From NCBI GenBank assembly GCA_002328835.1, contig DCWN01000017.1:283975-347974 (forward strand): a stretch of DNA of 64,000 bases. The letters are read 5' to 3'. The notes beneath the pieces were generated by a model. That model saw only the letters and a program-made list of their open reading frames with translations, was not told where the DNA came from and searched no databases. The DNA is from Acidobacteria bacterium UBA2161 (GTDB lineage Bacteria; Acidobacteriota; Vicinamibacteria; Vicinamibacterales; UBA823). Below are positions 40,806 through 49,057 of this stretch, one piece after another (the first letter of the stretch is position 1; each line of letters starts with the position of its first letter). The translations under genes and the position numbers were made by a program.

Positions 40806-41222
40806 TCAGCCCGTCGAGCACGAACGACGCACCGGTGTGCCGCGCAGTCTCGGAATCGACTGATAGAACACGCGGTCGTCGCGCGTGATGTGTGCGCGCA
40901 GCCGCGTGAGGAGCGCATCGGCCAGGGGACCGAGATCCGGGGAGTCGGGGTGCGAGTCGTACAGCGATCCCAGCAGGTCGAGGTCGTCAGCCAACCGGGC
41001 GTGCTCGATGGCGAGCTGGGTCACGGTCGCCGGCTCGAGCAACGTGTCTGATGCGTGAAGCCAGTGCTCCTCCAGCACGCCGTGAAAGACCACTGCCGCG
41101 CCAATATCGAGAACCGCGGCAGGCGGCGGGCTGGCGGCCAGCCATTCGATGCGGCGCCGCAGGCCGTCGTGGGCGACGGCCAGCCGCTCGAGCAGCTGCC
41201 GGTCGGTCGTCCCGGTAGGCAT
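40806..41222 (-). CDS. Hemerythrin-like protein
   Basis: 138 residues, mostly helical. Histidine and carboxylate positions match the HHE/hemerythrin pattern: AHDGLRRRIEWL (His18), VFHGVLEEHWLH (His47, Glu51 or Glu52, His53), AIEHARLADDLDLL and RLRAHITRDDRVFYQ. Such proteins bind a di-iron centre and sense or carry O2 or NO. There is no ribosome site; an extended -10-like TAAGCT stands 7-12 bases before the ATG and an FNR-like site is centred 41.5 bases upstream, suggesting a leaderless transcript controlled by the Crp/Fnr regulator encoded just upstream. Confidence 0.7.
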   Translation of the reverse strand: MPTGTTDRQLLERLAVAHDGLRRRIEWLAASPPPAAVLDIGAAVVFHGVLEEHWLHASDTLLEPATVTQLAIEHARLADDLDLLGSLYDSHPDSPDLGPLADALLTRLRAHITRDDRVFYQSIPRLRGTPVRRSCSTG

Positions 41223-41256
41223 GGCGGCAGCTTAGAATTTGGGGCCACACACACCT

Positions 41257-41270
41257 ATGATCCAGGTCAT
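41257..41270 (-). promoter_or_regulatory. FNR-like operator upstream of the hemerythrin-like gene
   Basis: ATGATCCAGGTCAT is a near-palindrome fitting the FNR/Dnr layout TTGAT-N4-ATCAA at most positions. Its centre is 41.5 bases upstream of the ATG at 41222, the classic class II activation distance if transcription begins at the start codon. The TAAGCT at 41229-41234 (minus strand) would be the -10. Confidence 0.4.
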
Positions 41271-41283
41271 CTGGGCGCGATGG

Positions 41284-41973
41284 TCAGTTCAGGGACAGCA
41301 TTTCGAGCGCCTTTCGGTCGGTTAGCACGAAACCGTCCTTCTCGGTCCGGACGATCTCGTCCTTACCCCAGCGACTCATGATCCGGATGCACGTCTCGAT
41401 GGTCGTCCCCGTCATGTCCGCCAGTTCCTGGCGCGACAACGCGAGCGGCACGAACGTGCCACCCCGTGCGGACGAGCCCAGATCGTCCCCCAACTTGAGG
41501 AACAGCCGGGCCAGCCTCGGCTCGACTCGGCCTCCACTCAACTCGGCGATCCGATTCGCCAGCTCCACGAGCCGATGCGTGAAGCCGAGGAGCAGTCCCC
41601 GCACGAGGGACGGATGGGTCTCGAGCAGCCGAAAGAACTCGTCGCGAGGAATCAGCAGACACGTGGTCTCCTCGAGCGCAACCGCCGACGCCGGGTAGGG
41701 TCGCGACTCGTAGACCGCCACCGCACCGAACGGATCGCCGACACCGAAAATCTCCAGGATGACGTCCTTGCCTGACGGGGTCATCTTGAAGATCTTCACC
41801 CGGCCCGCGGCGATCGTGTAGAAGAAATCGGATGGGGCCCCCTCCTCGAAGATCTGCTCGCCACGCTCGTAGCTCCGAACCCTGGAGACCCCCGCCAGGC
41901 GCTCCTGATCCTCCGCACCGAGTCGCCAGTAGACCGGCATCGCCCGGAGTAGTTCTGCGCTCGTCTGCTGCAC
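41284..41973 (-). CDS. Crp/Fnr-family transcription regulator
   Basis: 229 residues from GTG 41973. A cyclic-nucleotide-binding-type beta-roll spans about 15-130 (YERGEQIFEEGAPSDFFYTI, FGVGDPFGAVAVYESRPYPA), a dimerisation helix follows, and the winged helix has LSRQELADMTGTTIETCIRI. No N-terminal cysteine cluster is present, so it is not an oxygen-sensing Fnr; the Dnr/NnrR-like or haem-sensing subgroups are more likely, which fits the truncated nitrate reductase operon nearby. The start is GTG, with TATGAT ending six bases upstream and no ribosome site, suggesting a leaderless mRNA. Confidence 0.9.
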   Translation of the reverse strand: MQQTSAELLRAMPVYWRLGAEDQERLAGVSRVRSYERGEQIFEEGAPSDFFYTIAAGRVKIFKMTPSGKDVILEIFGVGDPFGAVAVYESRPYPASAVALEETTCLLIPRDEFFRLLETHPSLVRGLLLGFTHRLVELANRIAELSGGRVEPRLARLFLKLGDDLGSSARGGTFVPLALSRQELADMTGTTIETCIRIMSRWGKDEIVRTEKDGFVLTDRKALEMLSLN

Positions 41974-41979
41974 GGCGGC

Positions 41980-41985
41980 ATCATA
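41980..41985 (-). promoter_or_regulatory. -10 element placed for a leaderless Crp/Fnr transcript
   Basis: TATGAT on the minus strand, ending six bases before GTG 41973 with no ribosome site between. Confidence 0.35.
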
Positions 41986-42065
41986 CTGGATTCCCGACCG
42001 ACCGGATGCTCGGCGTCATACACCAGCGTGATCTCCCGGATGCATACTGATACGAGGTGACTCAT

Positions 42066-43568
42066 ATGCTGTCTTCATCATCCCTGAACCTGTCATTCAT
42101 CGCGCTCGTCGCTCTACCGATCGCACTACTGCCGGACCCCCTGGTCGCCCAGCCGACGAACACGTCGTCGACTTCTGACGCGTCGCCGGCCCAGGCCGCC
42201 GCGCCCGCGCCCTCCACAACCTCCGCCTACGTCCGCAACTGGACGCGCGTCGAAGGCTGGGATTACTTCGCGCCGAAACCCGAGGGCGGGGATCCGACCT
42301 ACGCGCACATCTCGAACCGCCTCCAGGTCGGTGTCGAGCATCGCAGCCGACGATTCGACGTCACCGGCACGCTGCAGTACGTCCAGTTCGGCGGTTTGCC
42401 GAGTAGTTCGGGTGGGCCCGGGCCGTACGGGACCGGCGCCGCCTACTTCGGTCATAGCGGTGATACGTCGAGCAACCAGGTGTACCTGCGCTACCTCAAT
42501 GTCCGGCTGAAGGACCTCGGGCCGGTCAGCCTGCAGGTGGGCCGGATGGGCTACACCGGCGGCACCGAATCACCGTCGGGCAACGGCAAGATCGACGCAG
42601 TCAAGAACATGCGCCTCGCCTCACGCATCATCGGCGAGTTCGAGTGGTCGATCTACCAGCGAGGCTACGACGGCGTCCGCGCCGACATCGATCAGCCGGC
42701 CTGGCACGCCACGGCGATTGCGTTCCGGCCGACGCAGGGCGGATTCGAGGAACAGGCGGGCACGCACATGTCCGACCTCGATCTGTTCGGCGTCAACGTC
42801 AGCGCCAAGCCCGACGCCGTCCTCCCCAACTCCGAGGTGCAGCTGTTCGCCTATCGCTACGACGATCGCCGGGAGGTGACCGGCCGCCCCGACAACTCGG
42901 GCCGGTCCGCCACCCGCGTCGACGTGAAGGTCAACACTTTTGGCGGCGCCCTGATCGGCGCCTACCCCACCTCGGCAGGCGAGATCGACACGTTGCTCTG
43001 GCTGACCGGGCAGACCGGCTCCTGGTACGGCCAGGATCACGGCGCGCTCGCAGTGGCGGCCGAGGCGGGCTATCAGTGGAACGAGGCGCCGTGGCGGCCC
43101 TGGCTCCGCGGCGGCGTCTTCCGCGGAACGGGCGACGACGATCTGGGCGACAATCGCCACGGGACCTTCTTCCAGATGCTGCCGACCGTCCGCAAGTACT
43201 CGTTGTCGGCCAGCTACAACCTGATGAACTCGACCGACGTCTTCGCCCAGGTGGTCCTGAGGCCGACACCACCGCTCAACATCCGGCTCGACGTCCATCG
43301 GATCACGCTGACCGAGGGCGCCGATCGCTGGTACTTCGGCAGCGGCGCCACCCAGAACATGGGCACGATCTTCGGTTTCGGCGCCCGGCCGTCGGGTGGC
43401 GAGACCGACTTCGGCACGGTCGTGGAAGGCTCGGCCGGCTACACGATCAACCCGCACTGGTCGATCAACGGCTACGTCGGCCTCATCAAGGGCGGCGCCG
43501 TCGTCGCGGAATCGTTCGACGGCGACAACCTGACGTTCGCGTATTTCGAGCAGGTCCTGCGCTTCTGA
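42066..43568 (+). CDS. Outer-membrane porin, alginate-export-like
   Basis: 500 residues from the ATG at 42066; GAGGTG lies seven bases upstream. A signal peptide (ending PLVAQ) and a low-complexity Thr/Ser/Ala linker (to about residue 55) precede a beta-barrel with amphipathic strands and a terminal Phe (FAYFEQVLRF). The VGRMGYTGGTESPSGNGKID and WSIYQRGYDGVRADID segments resemble the alginate-export (AlgE-like) porin family, which in many environmental bacteria is a general solute or anion porin. Placed between a Crp/Fnr gene and a cytochrome c/narG remnant, it could admit nitrate or nitrite; this is inference. Confidence 0.7.
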   Translation: MLSSSSLNLSFIALVALPIALLPDPLVAQPTNTSSTSDASPAQAAAPAPSTTSAYVRNWTRVEGWDYFAPKPEGGDPTYAHISNRLQVGVEHRSRRFDVTGTLQYVQFGGLPSSSGGPGPYGTGAAYFGHSGDTSSNQVYLRYLNVRLKDLGPVSLQVGRMGYTGGTESPSGNGKIDAVKNMRLASRIIGEFEWSIYQRGYDGVRADIDQPAWHATAIAFRPTQGGFEEQAGTHMSDLDLFGVNVSAKPDAVLPNSEVQLFAYRYDDRREVTGRPDNSGRSATRVDVKVNTFGGALIGAYPTSAGEIDTLLWLTGQTGSWYGQDHGALAVAAEAGYQWNEAPWRPWLRGGVFRGTGDDDLGDNRHGTFFQMLPTVRKYSLSASYNLMNSTDVFAQVVLRPTPPLNIRLDVHRITLTEGADRWYFGSGATQNMGTIFGFGARPSGGETDFGTVVEGSAGYTINPHWSINGYVGLIKGGAVVAESFDGDNLTFAYFEQVLRF

Positions 43569-43576
43569 GGCAGGCC

Positions 43577-43691
43577 GCCGGCGGGTGGCGCCGGACCGGG
43601 GGCCCCCGCGGGCGCGGAGGCCAAGCCCGAGGCCAGGGCCGATGGGCGCAGGTTGAGCACCCGTGGGGGAAGGCCGGTGACAGGACCCGCC
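43577..43691. repeat. Dispersed repeat family B, copy 2 (convergent gap)
   Basis: Second copy of the repeat at 5815-5909, with a ~20-bp longer middle. The outer stem GCGGGT/ACCCGC is identical; in the inner stem GCCGG pairs with CCGGT through a G-T wobble where copy 1 has A-T. Again placed between convergent genes (stops at 43568 and 43705) and in the same orientation relative to the plus-strand gene. Confidence 0.8.
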
Positions 43692-43704
43692 AAGGGGGGG
43701 TGCG

Positions 43705-45972
43705 CTAGAACCGGAACAGCCGCGTGAACTTCACGACGAAGCCGCGGTTCTGCAGCATCGGGAAGCCGCGCTCGTCGGTGTTCCGACCCTCGGTGTAGAC
43801 GACGAACAGATCGCTGCCAGGCTGGTACTCCCACCTGAACCTGATGTTCGTGCCGAACGAGTCGGAGCCCGAGTTGTACTGCAGCAGCGCCGAGAAGAAC
43901 GACCGCGGCGAAATGGTGTAGTTGAAGCGCCCGCTGACCAGCTTCGAGACGAAGCTGCCCTGCGGCAGATCGATCCAGTCGATCGCGATCCGAGGCTCGA
44001 TCGAGACAACCGGCGAGAGTTCGACCCGCCCGAAGTACCGGGCCTGCGTCCGCGTGCCCCCGAAGAAGCTGCCTTGAATGAACCCGAGCCAGCCGTTGAT
44101 CGGGCGCTGCGGCCCGAGATTGTAGTTGCTGAGAAACGAGTCGGACGAATAGGGCCCGACCGGCAGCACGATGCCGTCGGCAACCTCGAACGGCTCCGAC
44201 AGGAACTCGAAGTCCCGCTCGTACCAAAGCCACCACTCGTCGCCGCGCTGGAACTCCGCGGCCCAGAAATAGCGAAGTTCGCGCGACTCGAGTTGCCCGT
44301 CCATCGTCTCGATGTAGTCGAAGCTCAGTTCGTTCCGGAACTTCCGGACTGACGGCATGTCGGGTCGCGGTGTGAATTGCACCTGCATGTAGTTGCGCCG
44401 AAAGTTCCGCCGGCGCAGGAAGCCGACCTCTGGGTTGAAGCCCTCCCCGACCACGAGGTGCTCGTACTCGACCCCGTAGCGGTCGCCCAGATTCTCGAGC
44501 CGCCCCCGATAGCTGTAGTCCCGGCCGTCGCGGCCGTCGGTCTGGCTGCGGGCCCAGTATCCGGTGATGCTCAAGTTCTGGAAGAACGCAAGGCTGGCAT
44601 CGGTGCCGAAGACCTGATTCGATCCGCCGCCGTCGAGTCCGACCGAACGGTGGGTGCCGATGATGCCGATCGTGCTCCGCCGGAACACATCCCTCCGGAT
44701 CCGCACGACGGAGAAGTTCGTCGACTCGACGCCGAGGTCGGCCTCGTCGCCGGTCTGGATGGCCAGCGCCCCAACCGTGTACTTCCCAGCGCGCCCGGTC
44801 ACCCGACCGCCGACGTTGAGCGGAATCTCGTGCCCATCGTCGAGGCCGATCCGGCGGCTGAAGAAGACGACCGGGGCGTTGCTGGGCCGCCCCCAGATGA
44901 CGCGCTCGGGGCCGCCGAACTCGAAGAGCCCCTGCCCCTCCAGGAAGAACTCCCTCTTCTCGGGAAAGAAGAGATTGAATCGCGTCAGGTTCACCTGTTC
45001 GTCGTCGGCCTCGACCTGGGCGAAGTCGGTGTTGTACGTGAAATCGGCCGTCAGGCCCTTCGTCAGGTTGTACTTGGCATCGAGCCCGCCCTCGGCGTCG
45101 AAGTCATTGGTCAGGTCGGGTGTCACGGTGGCATCGGTCGAGACCGACGAGATACCGTACGGCTTGATCTCGAGCGTGCGCGAACCCGTCTGCAGCCGCA
45201 GGTCGACGAGCGTCCCGGCCGACGACATCCGGTAGATCCCTTCCTCACCGTACGACGCCGGGACCGGATTGACGAACGAGTGCTCGTTCTTCCACCTGAC
45301 GAAGCGGTGCAGGTTGATTCCCCACACCTGGTCGCCCTGGCCGCGAAAGCGGAGCGACTTGAACGGGATGACCATCTCGAGAGTCCAGCCGTTCTCGAAT
45401 TCGCCGGTCCGGACGTCCCAGACGGTGTTCCAGTCGAAGTTGGCGTTGCGCTCGTCGGTAATCAAGCCGTCTCGGAGCGCGCCCAGCGCGTTGGTCTGGA
45501 AGAAGAAGCCGTTGCGACGGTCGTGAAACGTGTCGAGCACGACCGCGAAGCTCTCGTTGTCACGGATGTTCCGGTGGTCGCGGCGCAGCTCGTTGGCCAC
45601 CATCCGCTCGGGTGAGCTGTCCCAGAGCCTGGCCGAGACGTAGAGATTGTCGTCGTCGTAGAGGATCCACGCCTCGGTCGGCTCCGTCGCGGCCGCGCCT
45701 TCGATCGGCTCCTGCTGCACGAAGTCGCCGGCCGGCTCGATCTCTTCGTAGGTCGGTTCGTCGAGCCGACCGTCGACGACCAGCCCCTCGGCCACGGGAA
45801 TGGCGCGCAGCGTGACGTTGCCCGCCGCGTCTCGCTGCACGAGGCTCAGCGGCGGCGCCGGGCTCGACGCCACAGCACGGCTCCCCTGACCCGAGGCCTG
45901 CGCCAGCGTCGGCGTGCCCAGCGCGACGAGCAGCAAGGCCGGCGCGAGTGCCGAGGTCAATCTCACGTGCAC
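43705..45972 (-). CDS. DUF5916 outer-membrane-associated protein with family 9-like carbohydrate-binding module
   Basis: About 755 residues from GTG 45972 (GTG 45966 also possible); the signal peptide follows (RLTSALAPALLLVALGT, then PTLAQA). The open frame upstream to 46269 is low-complexity and lacks a ribosome site. Residues ~50-230 resemble a CBM9-like module (DGRLDEPTYEEIEPAGDFVQ, YDDDNLYVSARLWDSSPERM). The remainder is DUF5916: VWDVRTGEFENGWTLEMVIP, LFFPEKREFFLEGQGLFEFG and many amphipathic strands ending FVVKFTRLFRF, which predicts a C-terminal barrel. Function unknown; family members cluster with polysaccharide or metal uptake genes. Divergent from the cytochrome c gene. Confidence 0.75.
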   Translation of the reverse strand: MHVRLTSALAPALLLVALGTPTLAQASGQGSRAVASSPAPPLSLVQRDAAGNVTLRAIPVAEGLVVDGRLDEPTYEEIEPAGDFVQQEPIEGAAATEPTEAWILYDDDNLYVSARLWDSSPERMVANELRRDHRNIRDNESFAVVLDTFHDRRNGFFFQTNALGALRDGLITDERNANFDWNTVWDVRTGEFENGWTLEMVIPFKSLRFRGQGDQVWGINLHRFVRWKNEHSFVNPVPASYGEEGIYRMSSAGTLVDLRLQTGSRTLEIKPYGISSVSTDATVTPDLTNDFDAEGGLDAKYNLTKGLTADFTYNTDFAQVEADDEQVNLTRFNLFFPEKREFFLEGQGLFEFGGPERVIWGRPSNAPVVFFSRRIGLDDGHEIPLNVGGRVTGRAGKYTVGALAIQTGDEADLGVESTNFSVVRIRRDVFRRSTIGIIGTHRSVGLDGGGSNQVFGTDASLAFFQNLSITGYWARSQTDGRDGRDYSYRGRLENLGDRYGVEYEHLVVGEGFNPEVGFLRRRNFRRNYMQVQFTPRPDMPSVRKFRNELSFDYIETMDGQLESRELRYFWAAEFQRGDEWWLWYERDFEFLSEPFEVADGIVLPVGPYSSDSFLSNYNLGPQRPINGWLGFIQGSFFGGTRTQARYFGRVELSPVVSIEPRIAIDWIDLPQGSFVSKLVSGRFNYTISPRSFFSALLQYNSGSDSFGTNIRFRWEYQPGSDLFVVYTEGRNTDERGFPMLQNRGFVVKFTRLFRF

Positions 45973-46195
45973 GATTCGATCGATGTTATCGGAATATTCC
46001 CCGCTATTCCGGAGAATTCCCAGACTCAGAGGCCCGTTTCGCGGCACGACGCGACGCGTCGGCGCCGGAACTCGCGCCGTCCGCGGGCATCGATCGCGAG
46101 CTGACTGCCCGACCGACCCGGCACGTAGCTTGCCTAAGAACGTCACCGTGCGTGTCACGTCGGGTCGTGTGGACCATCTTCCGGAGGGTGACTCG

Positions 46196-47083
46196 GTGCC
46201 GGACGAGAGATTCGAGGCGCGTCGGACGTCCGGGTGGCGGGTTTGGCCGGTCGCCGCCGCGGTCGTCATTTTGCTGTTCGGCCTCGCCGAGCGCGCTGCC
46301 GCGCAGGATGCCGTGTCCTACTTCCGTCAGAACTGCGTCAGCTGCCACACGATCGGCGGCGGCCGCCTCACCGGTCCCGACCTGAGGGATGTGGAGAGCC
46401 GCCAGGAGCGCGACTACCTGACGCGCTTCCTGATGAACCCGCAGGTAATGCTCGACGCGGGGGACCCCTACGCGCAGGCGATGCTCGAGCAAGCGCGCGG
46501 CGTCGTCATGCCGTTGCCGCCGGGGATCACGCCCGACATGGCCGAAGCGCTGCTCGACCTGATCGCGGCCGAGTCCGAGCTCGAGGAGTCGCAGTTCGTC
46601 GGGCTCCAGCTCAGCGACCGGCCGCTGACCCCTGAGGACATCGTCGTCGGCCGAGCGCTGTTCCTCGGCACCCGCCCACTCCTGGGCGGCGGCGCCGCCT
46701 GCGTGGCGTGTCACAGCGTGAACAGCATGACGGGCCTGGGCGGTGGGCGCCTCGGGCCAGAACTATCGAAGGTCTACGAACGGCTGCAGGGGCGCACGGC
46801 GCTCGGCACCTGGCTGTCCGCACCGCCCACCGTCACGATGCAGCCGGTCTTCCGCGAGCACCCGATCGCCGCCGACGAGATCCTGCCGCTGGTCGCGTTC
46901 TTCGAGGAAGCAGCCCGGGCCGGCGGCGAGGACACCGCGCAGGCGTCGGTCGGCTTCCTCCTACTCGGTCTCGGCGGCACCGTCGCCGGCCTGGTCGCGT
47001 TCGACCTGCTGTGGCGGCGACGTTTCCGCGCCGTCCGCCGGCCGCTCGTGCACGGTCACCACCCCGAAGGAGCCCGGTCATGA
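46196..47083 (+). CDS. Membrane-anchored dihaem cytochrome c of a nitrate reductase operon
   Basis: 295 residues from GTG 46196 with GGAGG nine bases upstream. A signal peptide or anchor lies at about 15-36. Two haem motifs are visible: CVSCH at 47-51 and CVACH at 169-173, with Met candidates (GVVMPLP, TMQPVF). A C-terminal hydrophobic helix (VGFLLLGLGGTVAGLVAFDL) is followed by a basic tail. Its stop overlaps the narG start (ATGA). A c-type cytochrome directly before narG occurs in nar operons of several phyla and likely feeds electrons from the periplasm. With narG truncated, its partner may be missing. Confidence 0.85.
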   Translation: MPDERFEARRTSGWRVWPVAAAVVILLFGLAERAAAQDAVSYFRQNCVSCHTIGGGRLTGPDLRDVESRQERDYLTRFLMNPQVMLDAGDPYAQAMLEQARGVVMPLPPGITPDMAEALLDLIAAESELEESQFVGLQLSDRPLTPEDIVVGRALFLGTRPLLGGGAACVACHSVNSMTGLGGGRLGPELSKVYERLQGRTALGTWLSAPPTVTMQPVFREHPIAADEILPLVAFFEEAARAGGEDTAQASVGFLLLGLGGTVAGLVAFDLLWRRRFRAVRRPLVHGHHPEGARS

Positions 47084-47415
47084 GGAACGGCCGCATCCAC
47101 TGGATCAAGGACGAGAGCAACCCCGAGCTGCGCCAGTGGGAGGAGTTCTATCGGAACCGCTGGCAGCACGACAAGATCGTGCGAAGCACCCACGGCGTCA
47201 ACTGCACCGGCAGCTGCACCTGGCAGATCTACGTGAAGAACGGCATCGTCACGTGGGAAATGCAGGGGCTCGACTACCCATCGCTCGAGGCCGGCCTCCC
47301 GCCCTACGAGCCCCGCGGCTGCCAGCGCGGCATCTCCTACTCCTGGTACCTCTACAGCCCGCTGCGCGTGAAGTACCCGACGGACTTCCGGACGGTGACA
47401 TCCTCGAGACGTTGA
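47080..47415 (+). pseudogene. narG: Nitrate reductase alpha subunit, N-terminal fragment only
   Basis: The first 100 codons match NarG very closely: WEEFYRNRWQHDK, VRSTHGVNCTGSCTW (His and two Cys ligands of the FS0 iron-sulfur cluster), GIVTWEMQGLDYPSLE, PPYEPRGCQRGISYSWYLYS and PLRVKYP. Homology stops at 47379; eleven unrelated codons then lead to TGA at 47415. More than 1,000 residues, including the molybdenum-binding domains, and narHJI are absent. The start overlaps the cytochrome stop by 4 bp. The sequence continues directly in another frame as the 3' part of a DinB gene, so a deletion or an assembly join lies at about 47380-47388. Confidence 0.88.
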
Positions 47416-47837
47416 GCGCGCAGCGGGCGGCCGTCCTTCAGACGCTGAGCGCAATCCCGTCCGACAAGCACCAGTATCGCTACGCGCCCGACAAGTGGTC
47501 GGTCATGGAGATGCTACGCCACGTGATCGACACCGAGTGGGTCTTCTCGTTCCGGGCCCTCTGGATTGCGCGTGCCGACCAGAGCCCGCTCCCCGACATG
47601 GATCAGGCGGCGTTCGTCGCCAACACCGACGTCAGCAACCAACGTCTCGACGAATGGATTGAGGAGTTCGCGGATCTGCGAAGCGCGAACCTCAGGTTGT
47701 TCGGCAGTTTCGACGAGGAGGTCTTCTCGCGGATCGGCACGTCGTCGGGCAACCGGACCACCGTGCGCGCGCTCGTCTGGATCTCCGCCGGCCACGTCGC
47801 GCACCACCTCGACATCCTGCGCGATCGGTATCTCTAG
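47388..47837 (+). pseudogene. DinB-superfamily protein lacking its N-terminus
   Basis: About 150 codons in the frame ending at TAG 47837 match the DinB four-helix family: DGDILETLSAQRAAVLQTLS, YRYAPDKWSVMEMLRHVIDT (first metal His), RALWIARADQSPLPDMDQAA and VWISAGHVAHHLDILRDRYL (further His ligands). Complete members begin 20-30 residues earlier, where this one runs into the narG fragment. No good start codon or ribosome site exists in the DinB part; GTG or ATG codons further in would remove the first helix. DinB proteins are metal-dependent thiol or stress enzymes. Confidence 0.8.
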
Positions 47838-47895
47838 GGAAACGCGACAGGTATGATGACGGCACGGCGCGCCTCGCCGGCTATGGAATGAGGGA

Positions 47896-47994
47896 CAAGG
47901 CGCGCACGGCGCGCCTCGCGGCGTCCGGAGTGGGGCGCTCGGGGTCCCTGCGTAGGGCGCCGCGTGGGGCTTGGGGCGCAAGGCGCCCCATCTA
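47896..47994. repeat. Structured repeat family A, copy 3
   Basis: Same first stem as copy 1 (AGGCGCGC-ACG-GCGCGCCT). Middle stem GCGGCGTCC with GGGCGCCGC (nine pairs, one T-G wobble). Terminal hairpin TGGGGCGC-AAG-GCGCCCCA. It ends ATCTA three bases before the ATG of threonine aldolase at 47998, leaving no room for a ribosome site outside the repeat. Confidence 0.85.
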
Positions 47995-47997
47995 GAC

Positions 47998-49044
47998 ATG
48001 ATCGACCTGCGGAGTGACACGGTAACGAGGCCGACGGCCGCCATGCGGCAGGCCATGGCTGCGGCCGACGTCGGCGACGACGTCTACCGGGACGACCCGA
48101 CCGTCCTCGCCCTCGAGCGGCGGACCGCCGAGATCCTCGGCAAGGACGACGCCGTCTACATGCCCACCGGCACGATGACCAACCAGGTCGCGATCCGGAC
48201 GCACACCGAGCCGGGCGATCAGATCTTGATCGACGTGAACGCCCACGTGGCGCGCCCGGAAGCCGGCGGACCGGCCGCGCTGTCGGGCGTGATGACGAAG
48301 GGCTTGCCCGGGGTGCACGGCGTGTTCACGGCCGACGACGTGCACGCCGCCGCGACGCCCGTGCATCCGTTCACGCCGGCGACGTTGCTGCCGCCCACCC
48401 GCCTGCTCTGCATCGAGAACACTCACAACGGTGGCGGCGGCACGATCTGGCCGCTCGAGCGGATCACCGATGTCTGCGACGCGGCCCGCCAGCACGGACT
48501 CCGGCTGCACATGGACGGCGCGCGGCTCTGGCACGCATCGGTCGCCATGGGCATCTCGGAGCGCGAGTACGCCGCGCCGTTCGACACGGTCAGCGTCTGC
48601 TTCTCGAAGGGCCTCGGGGCACCGGTCGGGTCGGCGCTGGCCGGGTCGTCCGAGTTGGTCGCCCGCGCCCGGCGGTTCAAGGCGATGTTCGGTGGCGGGT
48701 TTCGGCAGGCCGGCGTCGTCGCGGCCGGCGCGCTGCACGCGCTGGAGCATCATCGCGCGGGCCTGGCAGCCGATCACTCGAAGGCGACAGCCTTCGCCGA
48801 GGGACTGAGCCGCATCCCCGGAATCGAGATCGATTTGGCGCGAGTCCAGACGAATATCGTCCGCTTCTCGCTGGCGGCGATGCCCTCGGGCACGTTCGTC
48901 GAGCGATGCCATGCCGCCGGCCTCCACCTGCTGACCGCGGGCGCGGACGGCGTTCGAGCGGTGCCCCACGCCGACATCTCGGAGGCGCAGATCGCGGAGG
49001 CCCTGGCGATCGCCGGGGCGGTCATGTCGGAGCAGGCCGCGTAG
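47998..49044 (+). CDS. ltaE: Low-specificity L-threonine aldolase
   Basis: 348 residues from the ATG at 47998 (MIDLRSDTVTRPTAAMRQAM), the usual opening of the family; an in-frame ATG inside the preceding repeat was rejected. PLP-binding Lys204 lies in FSKGLGAPVGSALAG, and LHMDGARLWHAS supplies the Asp that contacts the pyridine nitrogen. It cleaves L-threonine or allo-threonine to glycine and acetaldehyde. The leader is repeat A copy 3, with no conventional ribosome site. Confidence 0.93.
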   Translation: MIDLRSDTVTRPTAAMRQAMAAADVGDDVYRDDPTVLALERRTAEILGKDDAVYMPTGTMTNQVAIRTHTEPGDQILIDVNAHVARPEAGGPAALSGVMTKGLPGVHGVFTADDVHAAATPVHPFTPATLLPPTRLLCIENTHNGGGGTIWPLERITDVCDAARQHGLRLHMDGARLWHASVAMGISEREYAAPFDTVSVCFSKGLGAPVGSALAGSSELVARARRFKAMFGGGFRQAGVVAAGALHALEHHRAGLAADHSKATAFAEGLSRIPGIEIDLARVQTNIVRFSLAAMPSGTFVERCHAAGLHLLTAGADGVRAVPHADISEAQIAEALAIAGAVMSEQAA

Positions 49045-49057
49045 TCGGCGCCGCGAT

